DNA from: Rosa chinensis
Taxonomy: Eukaryota; Streptophyta; Magnoliopsida; Rosales; Rosaceae
Assembly (NCBI RefSeq): GCF_002994745.2
Contig: NC_037094.1
Location: forward strand, 11,283,001-11,347,000
Direction: 5' to 3'
Length of the DNA: 64,000 nt
Of the stretch, positions 48,151 to 63,287 are shown one piece after another; position 1 is the first letter of the stretch, and each line of letters opens with the position of its first letter. Below the pieces are notes generated by a model, which did no database searches, was not told where the DNA came from, and worked only from the letters and a program-made list of their open reading frames with translations. The position numbers and the translations under genes are program-made.

Positions 48151-48720
48151 AGGTACGATTTGTCCTAGAATTTGATTAGACATTTTTATTTCACATTTAC
48201 ATGCCTTATTTATAGGTAAGATTTCACAAGTTTTTAAAAAAAAATCAAGTTTCTCTATATCTCTATATCTAAGGTTCCATCATTGTCTCACATTTTCTCT
48301 TTCATACATTTTATCTTTTAATTAGGTATAAGTTCTATATATACATATTTGTACCTTTTTATTTATATTCTATGTTTTTTTTCCCTGCTTCGTATGTCTA
48401 GGTAGATTAAATCTCTACGATACAACTTTAAATACCTACTATATAGATACAAATGAAGCAATAATGTTTGAATCTTTGTTCCAATGTTTTTATCCTATAA
48501 TGTAGGTATATAAGTATTAGACCTACATCTTAGGTATATTGAGTTTATATGAATGCATTTAGTCTTCTTTGTCTGAAAATTATTTATTGATGAATTGTAA
48601 ATTTTGGAATTTGAATTTAAAATTTAAAATTGAGCTAAAATTGTGATCTAATTAGTGAATTTGAAAAAGGACTAAATCTAATTTTTATATAACAAAAAGG
48701 ACTTGAATCAAATTAACTCT
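48151..48720. other. AT-rich non-coding stretch
   Basis: No gene. Intron-like or intergenic remains following the kinase fragment. The phrase ttttaat occurs at both ends of the segment 47050-48725, which unit B lacks, consistent with an insertion in unit A or a deletion in unit B. Confidence 0.45.
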
Positions 48721-48974
48721 TTTAATTATTCTCGCAGTTGTGTGTGTGTGAAAATGGATATGGATGGATTTGAACCCCTGTAAATTTCATTTAGAAAACC
48801 ATATGATCAAATACATGGATACAAATTGCATCACTTTCGATTACTATTCTACATATAAACCAATTGATCACACTCCCCTCCTCCTTTCTCAGTGTCCTCG
48901 CACACCAGCGCAGCCTCTCCTAAATTGGGCACAAGAATTACAAGATTGAGGAAGGAGCAGCCCCAGTCACGATG

Positions 48975-50537
48975 TTATGACTGGATTTTGGACAGTCTCT
49001 TCAGAAACAAACTGAAGTTAATGTCCCTACTCAGCATGCTAACTCGGACATACTTTGGGGAAACCCCAAACTGTCTTCCTCCTCGGGCCAAAATCTTGTG
49101 CCCTCTCAGGAAGCTTTCGCAATCCTCCACTGCATCGTCTTCACATTTGAGCCATGCAAAAGCTGCAGAGAAAGGTAAATTAATCAACTCATAATGTCCT
49201 TTTTTTATATTCTTTTTTTCTTTTTATGTGTTTCACAGATAATGTCAATTGTTAATGGATGTATTTTTCACTTACCAGGTTGAGGCTGCGTCTCCTGTTG
49301 AAGGAAGTGGCAGAACCCTGGTGGAAATTCAGGCAGACTAAACATACTGCCATTGTTCACCGCCGCTCGAAGCAGTCGCCACCTCTCTGCCATGAGGTGG
49401 TAGCTTATCTCGAAGAAGGATTCGCCAGAATCCGACCTGCCAAGTTTTTCAGTGGTGTTGGTCAGTACTTCCAAGATCTTGGCAGCTCGGAGCTGTGAAA
49501 CCCTGCAGACGCCAATGGTGTTGAGCTCTATGAACTTGACCATTTCCTTGGCAACCTCTGGATCTTTCACTAGAGCCCACCCAATGCGCGACCCGGCATG
49601 ACCAGTGAGTTTTGTGATGGTGAACAATGTCAGATCATGATCTGCCGTTGAGGAAATGGGGGTATATTGGGGCCAGTAGTAAGCCAAATCATGGACCAAT
49701 TTACCTCCAGTTCGATTCACCGTAGGCTGCCTGATGAATCCATCAGGGTTGTTCGGAGAGGTGATCAACTCGATGTAAGGGCCCTCCTTATCGAAGCTTT
49801 GGGCATCTCCAGCCCAGTTGTACAAGCCCGACTTGAGGTAGTTTGCCATCACGGGGTAAGACGAGTAGTATGGGGCTGTAGATACCACACTCATTGGCTC
49901 AGATCCATCTTTCGGAGAAAGAGCGAAAAGTGCAGCTAAAACGAGCTGAGATGAACCTGTCCCAACCACAATGTGACGGCCTTCAGTGACGGCGTTGCCC
50001 ACCGATTTATGTAGTCTGAAAACCTGCTTGGCAAACTCGGGCTCCAGAAACCAGCAGAGGTTTTTAACGTCTGAGAAATAGCTCATGGAGTGCCATCCAG
50101 GAATCACAACAGTGGTTCTCTCACCCATCATCATCCAGTACTTTTCGTACATAGTCGGGTCACCGCTGCATTCAGTCAGGCATTAACACAACAGGTCAGG
50201 TGCATGTTGAGAGAAAGAAACGTCAATGGGTGGAAATTGATTATACACAATTGAAAAACAGAGAGAAAGAAACAGAGTATTGAACTAAATGTACTCACTG
50301 GTTGAGATTGATGACTCTTTCCATGTCTTCATTATCAGACGAAGAAGAAACTGACAGAAGGGTCCTCTGGGTTGCGTGAGTTTCCTTGTCTGCATCCACT
50401 GACGGACCTCTCTGCTCCACAGAGAAGAAGCCCTGTTTCTCACCATCGAAAAATGCCCTCATAATCAAGCTCACATTGAGCGCCAGAGACAGCACAAGCA
50501 AATTCCTTATTGTGAAAATGCTCAAAAAGTTAGCCAT
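48975..50537 (-). CDS. TAR2: Tryptophan aminotransferase-related protein, copy 1 (TAR2-like), two introns missing
   Basis: Exons on the minus strand: 50537-50299, 50165-49276, 49162-48975 (1317 nt, 438 codons). TAA1/TAR enzymes are PLP-dependent alliinase-type aminotransferases converting tryptophan to indole-3-pyruvate, the first step of the main auxin pathway. An N-terminal hydrophobic segment (about 11-27) suggests ER anchoring, as proposed for TAR2. Visible motifs: [31 protein letters not shown] and [16 protein letters not shown], with the PLP-binding Lys; the flanks are T-K-L where copy 2 has S-K-A. The middle exon is one 890-bp open frame covering three exons of copy 2, joined exactly at copy 2's splice points. 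No stop or frameshift is seen. TAR2 assignment is from family memory. Confidence 0.92.
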
Positions 50538-50836
50538 TTTGGTAAAACAAGGAAGGGGAAGTACTTGAAAGCAGAGCAAAAGCAGAGTACTGGAAACAGA
50601 GCAATGAAAACAGAGTGCTTTGAGTGAATGTGAGGAACTGAAGAAACTTGAGGTGGGGTTTATAGCGAAACCCAGGAGATGAAAACAAAAGGGTTCAGGT
50701 GCCATTGTGCCAAATGGGTGGTAAACAGTGAACTCTAACGCTTACACAAGCGGGTCTTCCGGATTCAAATTGAACAAAACGGGTCTTCTGGAGTCAAACT
50801 GAAGAAACTAGGTCAGTCAATTCAACCGTGACTTAT
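50538..50836 (-). promoter_or_regulatory. TAR copy 1 5' UTR and proximal promoter
   Basis: It closely matches 59935-60200 upstream of copy 2, including gagaactgaagaaacttgagg-like and ggttttatagc.aaacccagg phrases. The match stops at about 50838, where an AT-rich MITE has inserted, and resumes at about 51700. Confidence 0.5.
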
Positions 50837-51697
50837 TTTAAGTTTTTCTATTAGAATCTCTAAATTTACTCACTTGACCTCTATGCTTTTTACATCTCCT
50901 ACTAAATTTTCAAATACTATATTTACTCATTAAACATCACTAAAGTTCCTCAAATAACCTCACTCATATAATTTACAAACAAACTAAGATCTTTATAATA
51001 AAAAAAAACTTAGTTATTTCAATGATTTAGTTACTCTATAAATCTTAATTACATCACCATTCCTTAATCAGAGAACATAAATCTCTTATCCAATTAAAAA
51101 AAATCAAACACAAGTTATTGAATTTTAAAAAAATAAAAAATAAATAACATGAACTATTATGTGATTTTTTTATTTACTTTTTCTTTTTTAGCTGTGCTAA
51201 ACAAATAAAGATTAATCATTTTTTCTTAATGTTTCTCTATTTTCTGTTCCTCATGATTAATTATTTAAATATTTTTTTATTTTTTTTTATTTGCTAGCTC
51301 TGTTTTTTTCTTCGTCTTTTTGCAAATATAATGGATAGATTTAGATTTAGGTCATAATGCAATTTATTTTGTTCTTCCTGACCAATATGCGTTCAATATG
51401 CATATCATACATTTTTATCTTAATCATAGTTTTATTTCTTATTAAATATATGTGAATGCTTTAATGAGTATGTAGTGAAATTGGAAAATGAAAATAGATA
51501 GGGAAAATAATAAAGAATGCAATCTAATATTATTGAATTGGAAAGTCTAGAGAAAATAAATATAACAATTTTTTTGGGGTATAATTATTGTCATTAATAG
51601 TCATTTTATAGTAGGTTATATATGTCATTTAATAATTCATAATAGAGTGAGGTCAAGTGAGCATATTTGGATGTCTCAATAGAAACTCTATTTTAAA
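50829..51697. mobile_element. AT-rich MITE (Mutator-like) upstream of TAR copy 1
   Basis: Absent from the corresponding site at copy 2. Inverted ends: left gtttttctattagaatctc ... ctcacttgacctc; right, read inversely, gagtttctattgagacatc ... ctcacttgacctc. The flanking phrase tattttaa occurs on both sides, consistent with an 8-9 bp duplication. The interior is very AT-rich without coding capacity. It separates the proximal promoter from about 150 bp of sequence that is contiguous in copy 2. Confidence 0.7.
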
Positions 51698-51860
51698 ACT
51701 TATTCCTGCGGTCATGTAGAAGCGGTCTAATTGATAGCTTGTAAGGATTCCTGGGGGTTATAGAGACTGTTGCATGTGGGTTTTTCAAAGACAGTAAATA
51801 TCTTCCTTAAAAAAAAAAATTGTGAAATCAGATAATGGAAAACAGGAAGGGAAGAAATTG
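51698..51860 (-). repeat. Continuation of the TAR upstream duplication
   Basis: It matches 60230-60390: shared phrases gcatgtgggtttttcaaaga and gtgaaatcagataatggaaa, with an A-run between. The match ends at about 51860, where the SmB fragment starts. This marks the duplication junction. Confidence 0.7.
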
Positions 51861-52045
51861 ATAGTTTGGAAGGTCCTGAACTGCCGTCCGTTTGGAAGAC
51901 CATGAAATTGATAGTTGATGAATTGAAGCATCGTGGAGCTCTTGTGTCGATACTCGACCGTTCCCCTCGCCATAGGGTTTTGGATTTGCTAGTATTTATT
52001 GAGAGACTACGAGTATAAAGAGACTGAGCTAAATGGGCCACGGGC
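51860..52045 (-). pseudogene. Duplicated 5' end of SmB (promoter, UTR and first codons)
   Basis: On the minus strand it reads SSTMLQFINY in register with Sm[11 protein letters not shown], then a degraded stretch ending at NGRQF (SmB DGRQL). Upstream, tagggttttggattt, gtatttattgagag and gagtataaagagactgagct match the functional SmB promoter at 45140-45230. Only about 25 codons remain. Its place directly upstream of TAR copy 1 marks the joint of a tandem segmental duplication. Confidence 0.85.
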
Positions 52046-52465
52046 TGCAACATCATGGACTATCTCTAGCGTTGCATGGTGGGCCTTAAAGCCTAATATT
52101 TTCATATAAATACGTTTTCACCTGAAAGTTTTCTGTTTTTTGGTTTTTTGAACCCTGAGAAAGTTGAATTATACTCGATCTCTTGGAATTACTTTGTAGT
52201 TGATATATGATGTGTTTGCGTGTAAAAGAAAGGATTAGAGCATGAGCATCATGCTGTCTGGTATGTTTGCCTTAAGTGGTCAAAAAGAGGGTTCATGTTT
52301 ACTTCTGATGAATGAGAGGAAATGCAGGAAGGTGGAAGTAGCATATGGTTTTGTGATGTCGAGATTAAAATAAGAAGGCCACTATCAGTGATCAGGATGA
52401 TGATGTAGTAAATGTTGAGAATGTGTAAAATACAACTCCCACATTGGAAAAATATAACCTTGACT
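52046..52465. other. Non-coding spacer
   Basis: Between the SmB fragment and the foldback. A minus-strand frame at 52249-52476 has no signature. No other structure seen. Confidence 0.4.
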
Positions 52466-54112
52466 ATGGTACACACTTAAGCAAGCAGCAGCAAGGTTTC
52501 AGACTATGGTATTCCATAATCCCCCCTTATTCAGTCGGGGAATAATTAAAATTGAAGACAATATTGGTATCTGACAATGAATACTTATTAGGTAAAGGAA
52601 ACAACAATATTACCAAATTTCTATCCATGAAATAGAATTTGACAAAATTGACTACAAAAATGAAAGCAGCTATAAGAAGCAAAGAAGTTTTACCCTAGGT
52701 TCAAATGAGAGATATGACATCGCTCTTTAGATCGCTGTCCGGCAACTCTTTCCATATATGTCTGCTCCCACTGAGATCAGCAATGGCCGCCCTCCAATTT
52801 TTCCCATGCCATCCATTTCCATTCCGGACTAATTTTTATGACTGATGTTACAATAGTGCTCCCCAGGATCCCATATGTGCTCGAGACCAGAGCTGTGTCT
52901 GCACTTCTGCATCTGAGTGTTGGAATGGAATCCGATAAAGAGAGCAAAAAATTGGGAACTATGAGCTTAGGGCTTATGGAAACAAGTGATACTTATATAC
53001 TGAAGATTGAGTGGTATTTATGGAAACTAGGACGGCAAAACCGACAACATGACTAGAGTTTTTTTTTTAATATATAATACAAGAGACTAGAGTTTGTCGA
53101 ACTAGGAAGTAGGAATATAGTTTTCACTAATTAATTTCAAGCGACCTTCCTAAAAACGCATGCATCGGTTTTCAAAATAAATAGCTAGCAAACAATTCAA
53201 TGATATTGAAGTTGGTTGGGCTACAGATAAGGTTTTCACAATTTTCAGAGGAGCGTTAGACGAAACGCATGCTTAATTTACAGAAATCAATAGCTAACAA
53301 CACTAGAGTCGGTTCAACTAGAGACACTATTTCACAAAATTTCACGCAAATGTTAGAAGAACTTATGTATACGTCACAAAAAACGCATGCATTGATTTTC
53401 AAAATAAATAGCTAGCAAGCAACAACATTGAAATTGGTTGGACCACAAATAAGGTTTTCACAATTTTCAAAGGAGCGTTAGACGAAACGCATGCTTAATT
53501 TACAGAAATCAATAGCAAACAATACTAGAGTCGGTTCAACTAGACACAAAATTTCACGCAAACGTTAGAAGAACTAATGTATAAATTAGAGAAAGTTAAT
53601 AGAAAACGACACTCTAGTTTGTTTAACTACGTACCGACTTCAATAAAATTCATGTGAGCGTTAGAATAATCTCATTTATAAGTCATGAAAATAGTTAGTA
53701 CATAGTACAAGTCACATGAACTTCTTGAAGTCCGTATGTAGTTAAACAAACTAGAATGTCGTTATCTATTAACTTTCTCTAACTTCTACATTAGTTCTTC
53801 TAACGTTTTTGTGAAATTTTGTGAAATATTGTTTCTAGTTGAACCGATTTTAGTATTCTTAACTATTGATTTCCGTAAATTAAGCATGTGTTTCCTCTAA
53901 CGCTCATCTGAAAATTGTGAAAACTTTATCTATAGTCCAACCAACTTCAATGTTGCTGTTTGCTAGCTATTTATTTTGAAAACTGATGCATGTGTTTTCT
54001 GCGACTTATACATAAGTTCTTCTAATGTTAGTGTGAAATTTTGTGAAATAGTATCTTTAGTTGAACTGACTCTAGTGTTGTTAGCTATTGATTTCCATAA
54101 ATTAAGCATGCA

Positions 54113-54466
54113 TTTTATTTAGGGAAAACATCACAAACCATGCACCAACTATTGACATTTCTACACTTTGCTATACCAACTTTCATATATATCACAATGG
54201 TATACCAAGTCTGCTCAAATCTTTCACTTTAGTGTACACCGTTAACTTTTCTGTTAAATATCCTCTAGAGCAGTTAAAAACAAAAAAAAAAATTACTTTT
54301 CCATTAACTTTTGCATGCAAAAACTTAACGGTGTTAACCTGATATCCCAAAATGATGTTGAAATGCAAAGTTCATACACCTATCTGATAGTTTTCAAAGT
54401 TCATACACCAAAGTGTAGAATCATCCATACTTCATACACTGTTTGTGAAAATATCCCTTTTATTTA
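54113..54466. mobile_element. 336-bp MITE with 9-bp target duplication in the foldback
   Basis: The element runs 54122-54457. Its ends are gggaaaacatcacaaacca and, inverted, gggatattttcacaaacag. The flanking 9-mer ttttattta is identical on both sides (54113-54121 and 54458-54466), as for Mutator-type elements. The interior is non-coding, with repeated phrases such as gttcatacacc. It is absent from the left arm, so it inserted after the inverted duplication. Confidence 0.85.
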
Positions 54467-54991
54467 ACGCTCCTCTAAAAATTGTGAAAACCTTATCTGT
54501 AGTCCAATCAACTTCAATGTCGTTGTTCGCTAGCTATTTATTTTGAAAACTGATGCATGCGCTTTCGAGAAGGTGGCTTGAAATTAATTAGTGAAAATCT
54601 TGTCCCTAGTTCCACAAACTCTAGTTTTGTTATCGGTTTTTGTTGTCCTAGTTTCCATAAATACCACTCAACTTTCAGTACATAAGTATCACTTGTTTTC
54701 ATAAGCCCTTAGCTCATGGTTCCCAATTTTTTGCTCTCTTCATCAAATTCCATTCCAACACTCAAATGAAGAAGTGCAAACATAGCTCCGGTCTCAAGCA
54801 CATATGGGATCCTGGAGAGCACTATTGTAACATCAGTCATAAAAATTAGTCCGGAATGGAAATGGATGGCATGGGAAAAATTGGAGGGCGACCATTGGTG
54901 ATCTCAGTGGGAGCAAACATATATGGAAAGAGTTGCCGGGAGGCGATCTAAGGAGCAATGTTATAGCTCTCATTTGAGCCTAGGGTAAAAC

Positions 54992-55372
54992 TTTTTTTTT
55001 TTTTTTAGCTGAAGTCAAAGGTTAAGAGATGCAAAGAGCCACCTTAACCTTTGAGATTTTATTGAAGAAGAAGAAGAAAAAAAAATACAAGGGGAGGGGG
55101 ACCAAAAAACCAAAACCTCCCATACAAAACAAAAATAAGCTTAAGGAAAGACAAACTAACAACATTAATGAAAATTCGGCATTCCTGAAAGGTCACTTTG
55201 AAAATGTCTGTTAATGAAAAGAGGATATAGGTCCCACCAAATCAGATCACTAGAAGCCGCACCATAATTCACGCAAAGCATCTGCAACTTGATTCTCTTC
55301 CTGAAAGATACGTGAAAATCGGAATTGCATTTGTGAAATACGATATAAGCAATTGCCCCACTCAACACGAAG
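54992..55372 (-). mobile_element. 5'-truncated LINE (L1-type) insertion
   Basis: A poly-T tract at 54992-55006 is the poly(A) tail of a minus-strand insertion. On that strand the end of the RNase H-like domain is readable: IFQEENQVADALRELW, then in the next frame NYGAASSDLIWWDLYPLF and SGMPNF, the usual tail of plant L1 ORF2. An aataaaatctc signal follows at about 55060. The piece is absent from the left foldback arm and from unit A. The coding part is frameshifted and short. Confidence 0.75.
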
Positions 55373-55788
55373 CTGCTTATAGCTGCTTTGAAATTTTGTG
55401 AAATTCTATTCCATGGATAGAAGTTTGGTAATATTGTTGTTTCTTTTACCTAATACGTATTCACTGTCAGATACCAATATTGCCTTCAATTTTAATTATT
55501 CCTGGACTGAATAAAGGGGGGGATTATGGAATACCATAGTCTGAAGCCTTGCTGCTGCTTGCTAGTGTGTGTGTGCAAGTGGACATGGTTGGATTTGGAC
55601 CCCTCTATTTCATTCAGAAAAACCATATGATCAAATAGATGGATACAAATTGCATCACTTTCTACTGTTACTATTCTACATATAAACCAATTGATCCCCT
55701 TCCCCTTCCTCAGTGTCCTCTCACACCAGCGCAAACTCTTCCATATTGGGCACAAGATTGAGGAAGAAAGCAGCCCGCAGTCATGATG

Positions 55789-59934
<4,146 letters not shown>

Positions 59935-60390
59935 TTTGGTAAAACAAGGAAAGGGAAGTACTTAGAAGCAGAGCAAGAGCAGAGTACAGAAAACAGAGCA
60001 ATGAAAACAGAGTGCTTTGAGTGAATGTGAGGAACTGAAGAAACTTGAGGGTTTTATAGCAAAACCCAGGAGATGAAAACAAAAGCGTTTGTGCCAAATG
60101 GATGGTAAAGAGTGAACTTAAACACTTAACACAAACGGGTCTTCTGGATTCAAACTGGTCTTCTGGAGTCCAATTGAACAAACTAGGTCAGTCAATCCAA
60201 CCATGACAATTTTGAAACTGATTCTTGGGTCATGTAGAAGCTGTTTAATCGATAGTTTTGAAGGACACACTCCAGATTCCGGGGGTTCTAGAGACTGTAG
60301 CATGTGGGTTTTTCAAAGACACTAAATTTCTTCCCAAAAAAAAAAAAAAATTGTGAAATCAGATAATGGAAAACAGACAAGGAAGAAACT
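59935..60390 (-). promoter_or_regulatory. TAR copy 2 5' UTR and upstream duplicated block
   Basis: Matches the copy 1 upstream region (50538-50836 plus 51698-51860) without the MITE, so it shows the uninterrupted arrangement. Homology ends at about 60385. Confidence 0.5.
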
Positions 60391-61530
60391 TTGTGAGGTG
60401 GGTAGGTAGTGAAATGCCACCGGAGAGTTGAAAACACTTCCGGGCCGGAGATTTTCTCAGGGACCAAGAAATCCCAGAACGATTATCGATACTAGATCTC
60501 GAAAACAAGAACGCCCAATAAAGAGTAGAAGTAGTAGATTCATTGTTTCATAGGTGAATATAAATACATGGCAGGTATTGTAAAGATGCATATGGGTTAA
60601 TTAAGGAACGGAATAAAAGCCTGGCTCTTGCTACACGCTCTGTCTGCAATTTTCTGTTTGCCTTTTCTGCTCTCCCCCATCATTTTTCTATTATGTTTCC
60701 TCCTTTATACTGTTTTTACAATTTTCTATTTTGGTTTGGCTTCTTGAGTATTTGGTTTTCAATCTATTTTGGTTATTAAGTATGCTGGTTTTGAGTTGTT
60801 AACAATTAGGAGTTTGGATTTGGACTGGAAACTAGGAGAAGACAGTAACGGATCAGGTTTCTGCTAATTCCTTTTCAGAGCGGAACGTTTATGTGCTCTG
60901 GTGATTCTTTTCATTGTTTCTTTTTTTAGACTACGAGATCCCAAATTTAATTTCACCACCTAGATTCTACTTGGAAGGGGTCTATGACCCTTAGACTCCT
61001 AACTCAAGTCAAGTGATTGGATTATATATACTAGTATTTCTCTACACATACTTTAAATGTAAGGTTTTTTTTTTTTTTTTTCCTAAAAATAAAAAAGAAA
61101 ATGGTTATGGGAGAGAAAAGTGGGTTATATTTTTATTTTATTTTTAATAAAATATATTTTATAAATGTCATAATTGTTCTTGTGATTTAATTAATCCTTA
61201 AATTTTATTAATTTTTTAAGGTCATTTCTATCAAAATTTTAAATTTTGACTAACAAACCCTCTTCTCTTAATAATAGTATAGATAAGCTTTTAACGGCTT
61301 AACTCAAAGTCCAGTGTTTACTGTTTAGAGCAAGTTCACCCGTTGGGTTACCCGGTCACCTACTATTCACCGTTTTTGTGTGTTTATTTCTACTCTCTGG
61401 GTCAAGAAATACACTAAACCCGTGACTTAGAGCATGAAATTCACTGTGCTCGTGACTCAGAGAGTGAAATACACATAAAAAACAGTGAATAGTAGGTGAC
61501 CTGGTGACCCACGGGTGAACTTACTCTTAA
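60391..61530. other. Intergenic stretch
   Basis: No gene. It contains a T-run (about 61066-61081), an AT-rich tract and a phrase (accacctagattctactt / gtcaagtgattggatt) that recurs at about 63662-63710. The segment 61330-61520 contains an internal inverted repeat: ggtcacctactattcactgtt-like against aacagtgaatagtaggtgac-like. Confidence 0.45.
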
Positions 61531-61716
61531 TATAAAGGGGAAATTGCTGGGGCCCCTTGTATTTTGGGTGCATCGACAGTTCAGTCCATAACAACCTAAT
61601 TTTAACAAATAACTCCCCAGACATTCAAATCTCACACAATTTGTCCAAAATAACCATTTTACCCCTCACTTTTTTTTTCTTTCAATTCTTCTCTCTCTTT
61701 TTTGTTATTTTTTCTG

Positions 61717-61718
<2 letters not shown>

Positions 61719-61776
<58 letters not shown>
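61719..61776. repeat. (TC)n(AC)n compound microsatellite
   Basis: About 20 TC units followed directly by about 9 AC units. It mirrors the (AG)n tract at 62765-62800 near the other end of the same element. Confidence 0.93.
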
Positions 61777-61815
61777 GCACACAACAACCACACCAAAACC
61801 TTCACTGAACCAACA

Positions 61816-61920
61816 ATGGCGTCTTCTTCTTCCTACTGCACCCACTGGCACGCCATACTCTACTCCACCATGACCGTCATCCTCACCGCCATCGTAGTCT
61901 CCATGACTCTTCCTCCATAA
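61816..61920 (+). other. Small open frame of 34 codons in the captured region
   Basis: MASSSSYCTHWHAILYSTMT followed by VILTAIVVSMTLPP and a stop. It has one hydrophobic segment and sits behind a UTR-like CT/CA tract. It could be the 5' end of a captured gene for a small membrane protein or a chance frame; I do not recognise it. Confidence 0.25.
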
Positions 61921-62762
61921 TCTTCAACAATCCCTTATCTGCAACCAAATGAAACCAATCTAAAAAGCAATCCGACTATCAATCACTATGAAACCCTAGA
62001 ATTATCTCTGAAATTCAATTTCATGATGAATATCATCAACAACCCTTGCCAAAAAGAAAAAGGAAGAAGAAAAAAAACCAAGTTTCTAATTTTGACCTCA
62101 CGGGCAAACAACAAACTAGGACCTCGGGTTCCGCCCTGAGATCCTTAAGCTCAGACATGGCCGGAGAACTGTGAATCATGGTGATCCTTAAGCTCAGACG
62201 TGGCCGGAGAACGGTGAATCAATCTCAGCAGAAGCTCAGGTTTCAGCGACGGTGTGTGCGCGACGTCGCTCGGCGTCGGCTGGTGTAATGACTTCGGGGT
62301 TTGGCTGATTGATGGTTGCTGAGTCGAGTGATGGTGACGGTGAGGCGAGATGGAGGCCTGAAAGCAGAGAAAGGTAATGGAGGTGGTGTCGTGGGCTGAA
62401 GGACCTCACGCGGAGGCTGCCGATCGTGTTTTGGCAGCGAGGAGCTTGGGCTTGGATCGGATTTCCATCTTGATTTGGTTGATAGTGATGGCGACGTGAG
62501 GTGGTAGCCGGATGTGGTGTTTCCGGCCGTAAAAGAGGAAAGAGGAAAGAGGAGAGAAGAGAGGTCGGGAAGAGAGAGATAAAATAGTGCGGCCAAAGGG
62601 AAAGAAAGAGGAAAAAAATGAGGCACCGCTGCAGGCTCCGTCTCTGAGGCACCAGGCGAGGTGGCGAGGTCGAAGAGGTAGGGTCCGACGAGGGCGGTGT
62701 CCTGAGGGAAGATGCAGATGAGGTGGGAGAGGCTGCGGTGGGTTTTGGATCGCACTGCTGAG

Positions 62763-62764
<2 letters not shown>

Positions 62765-62800
<36 letters not shown>
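62765..62800. repeat. (GA)n microsatellite
   Basis: Perfect GA tract of about 36 bp near the right end of the long-TIR element. Confidence 0.95.
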
Positions 62801-62803
<3 letters not shown>

Positions 62804-63070
62804 TAACCAAAAAAAAAGGAAAAAAAGAGAAGAATTAAAATAAAATAAAATAAAAGCCAAAGTAAGGGGTAAAATGGTCATTTTGGACCAAATTGTTGAA
62901 ATTCCAATGTCTGGGGAGTTACTTGTTGAAATTAAAATATTTTGGACTAAATTGTCGACGCGCCCAAAGTACATGGTGTGAATAGTAATTTGCCCTAATA
63001 AACATGCACTTCTAACATTTCTACTATCATTAAAACACAAAAATCAACCATTTGTTCATTAAATTTGACA

Positions 63071-63287
63071 AAAGAATAATTGTTTTTTTTGACGTTTGTC
63101 AAGAGGAACCCAAAGGCTTCCTAGGCCCAAGATAAACCCCTTCGGCGCATGTGAAATGCTCCAACTGTGCATTGCAGCACAGTGCCTGGCCACTTTTACA
63201 GCTTCGTGATTCGAACCTAGGTTGGGGAGCACACCCAACTAGGCAAGAACCACTAGGCCACTTGCAGTGGTTTAAAGAATAATTGTT
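63071..63287 (-). mobile_element. tRNA-derived SINE with 14-bp target duplication
   Basis: The element body (63085-63273) read on the minus strand begins cagtggcctagtggttc (A-box-like) and has a B-box-like aggttcgaatc about 35 bp later, the internal polymerase III promoter of tRNA-derived SINEs. It ends in gacaaacgtc and a short A-run. The 14-mer aaagaataattgtt flanks it at 63071-63084 and 63274-63287, perfect on both sides, as expected for LINE-mediated insertion. Family not assigned. Confidence 0.85.

Larger units (their letters stand above)
52466..55577. repeat. Large imperfect foldback (inverted repeat), centre near 53690
   Basis: The left arm (52466-53690) is the reverse complement of the right arm (53700-55577) once two later insertions in the right arm are removed (MITE 54122-54457 and LINE 54992-55372). 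Outer ends share agcaagcagcagcaagg and cagactatggtattccataa. Middle parts share a block around ccatttccattccggactaa. Inner parts share tttgtttaactac. Each arm includes degenerate ~100-bp monomers; in the left arm a roughly 230-bp unit occurs twice (53155-53385 and 53387-53585). A third, direct copy lies at 45281-47060. Confidence 0.8.
61537..62996. mobile_element. Non-autonomous DNA element with ~130-bp inverted ends and captured GC-rich sequence
   Basis: The left end (61537-61665) and the inverted right end (62870-62996) share aactccccagacatt, aatttg(g)tccaaaat and accattttacccct, in the same order and spacing. Between them are a (TC)n(AC)n tract, a GC-richer region with unspecified frames (61816-61920 and, minus strand, 62230-62650), and an (AG)n tract. 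A 37-bp phrase containing atccttaagctcagac is tandemly repeated (62141-62220). No transposase was recognised, and a clean target duplication could not be fixed. Mutator-like is the most likely class because of the long terminal repeats. Confidence 0.6.

Noticed and set aside
62243..63040. 265-codon minus-strand frame
   Set aside because: It runs through an inverted terminal repeat, a GA microsatellite (poly Ser-Leu) and low-complexity sequence; not gene-like.
63085..63273. tRNA gene
   Set aside because: The A- and B-box-like motifs are followed by an unrelated body, A-run and target duplication, so it is a SINE; no cloverleaf is evident.
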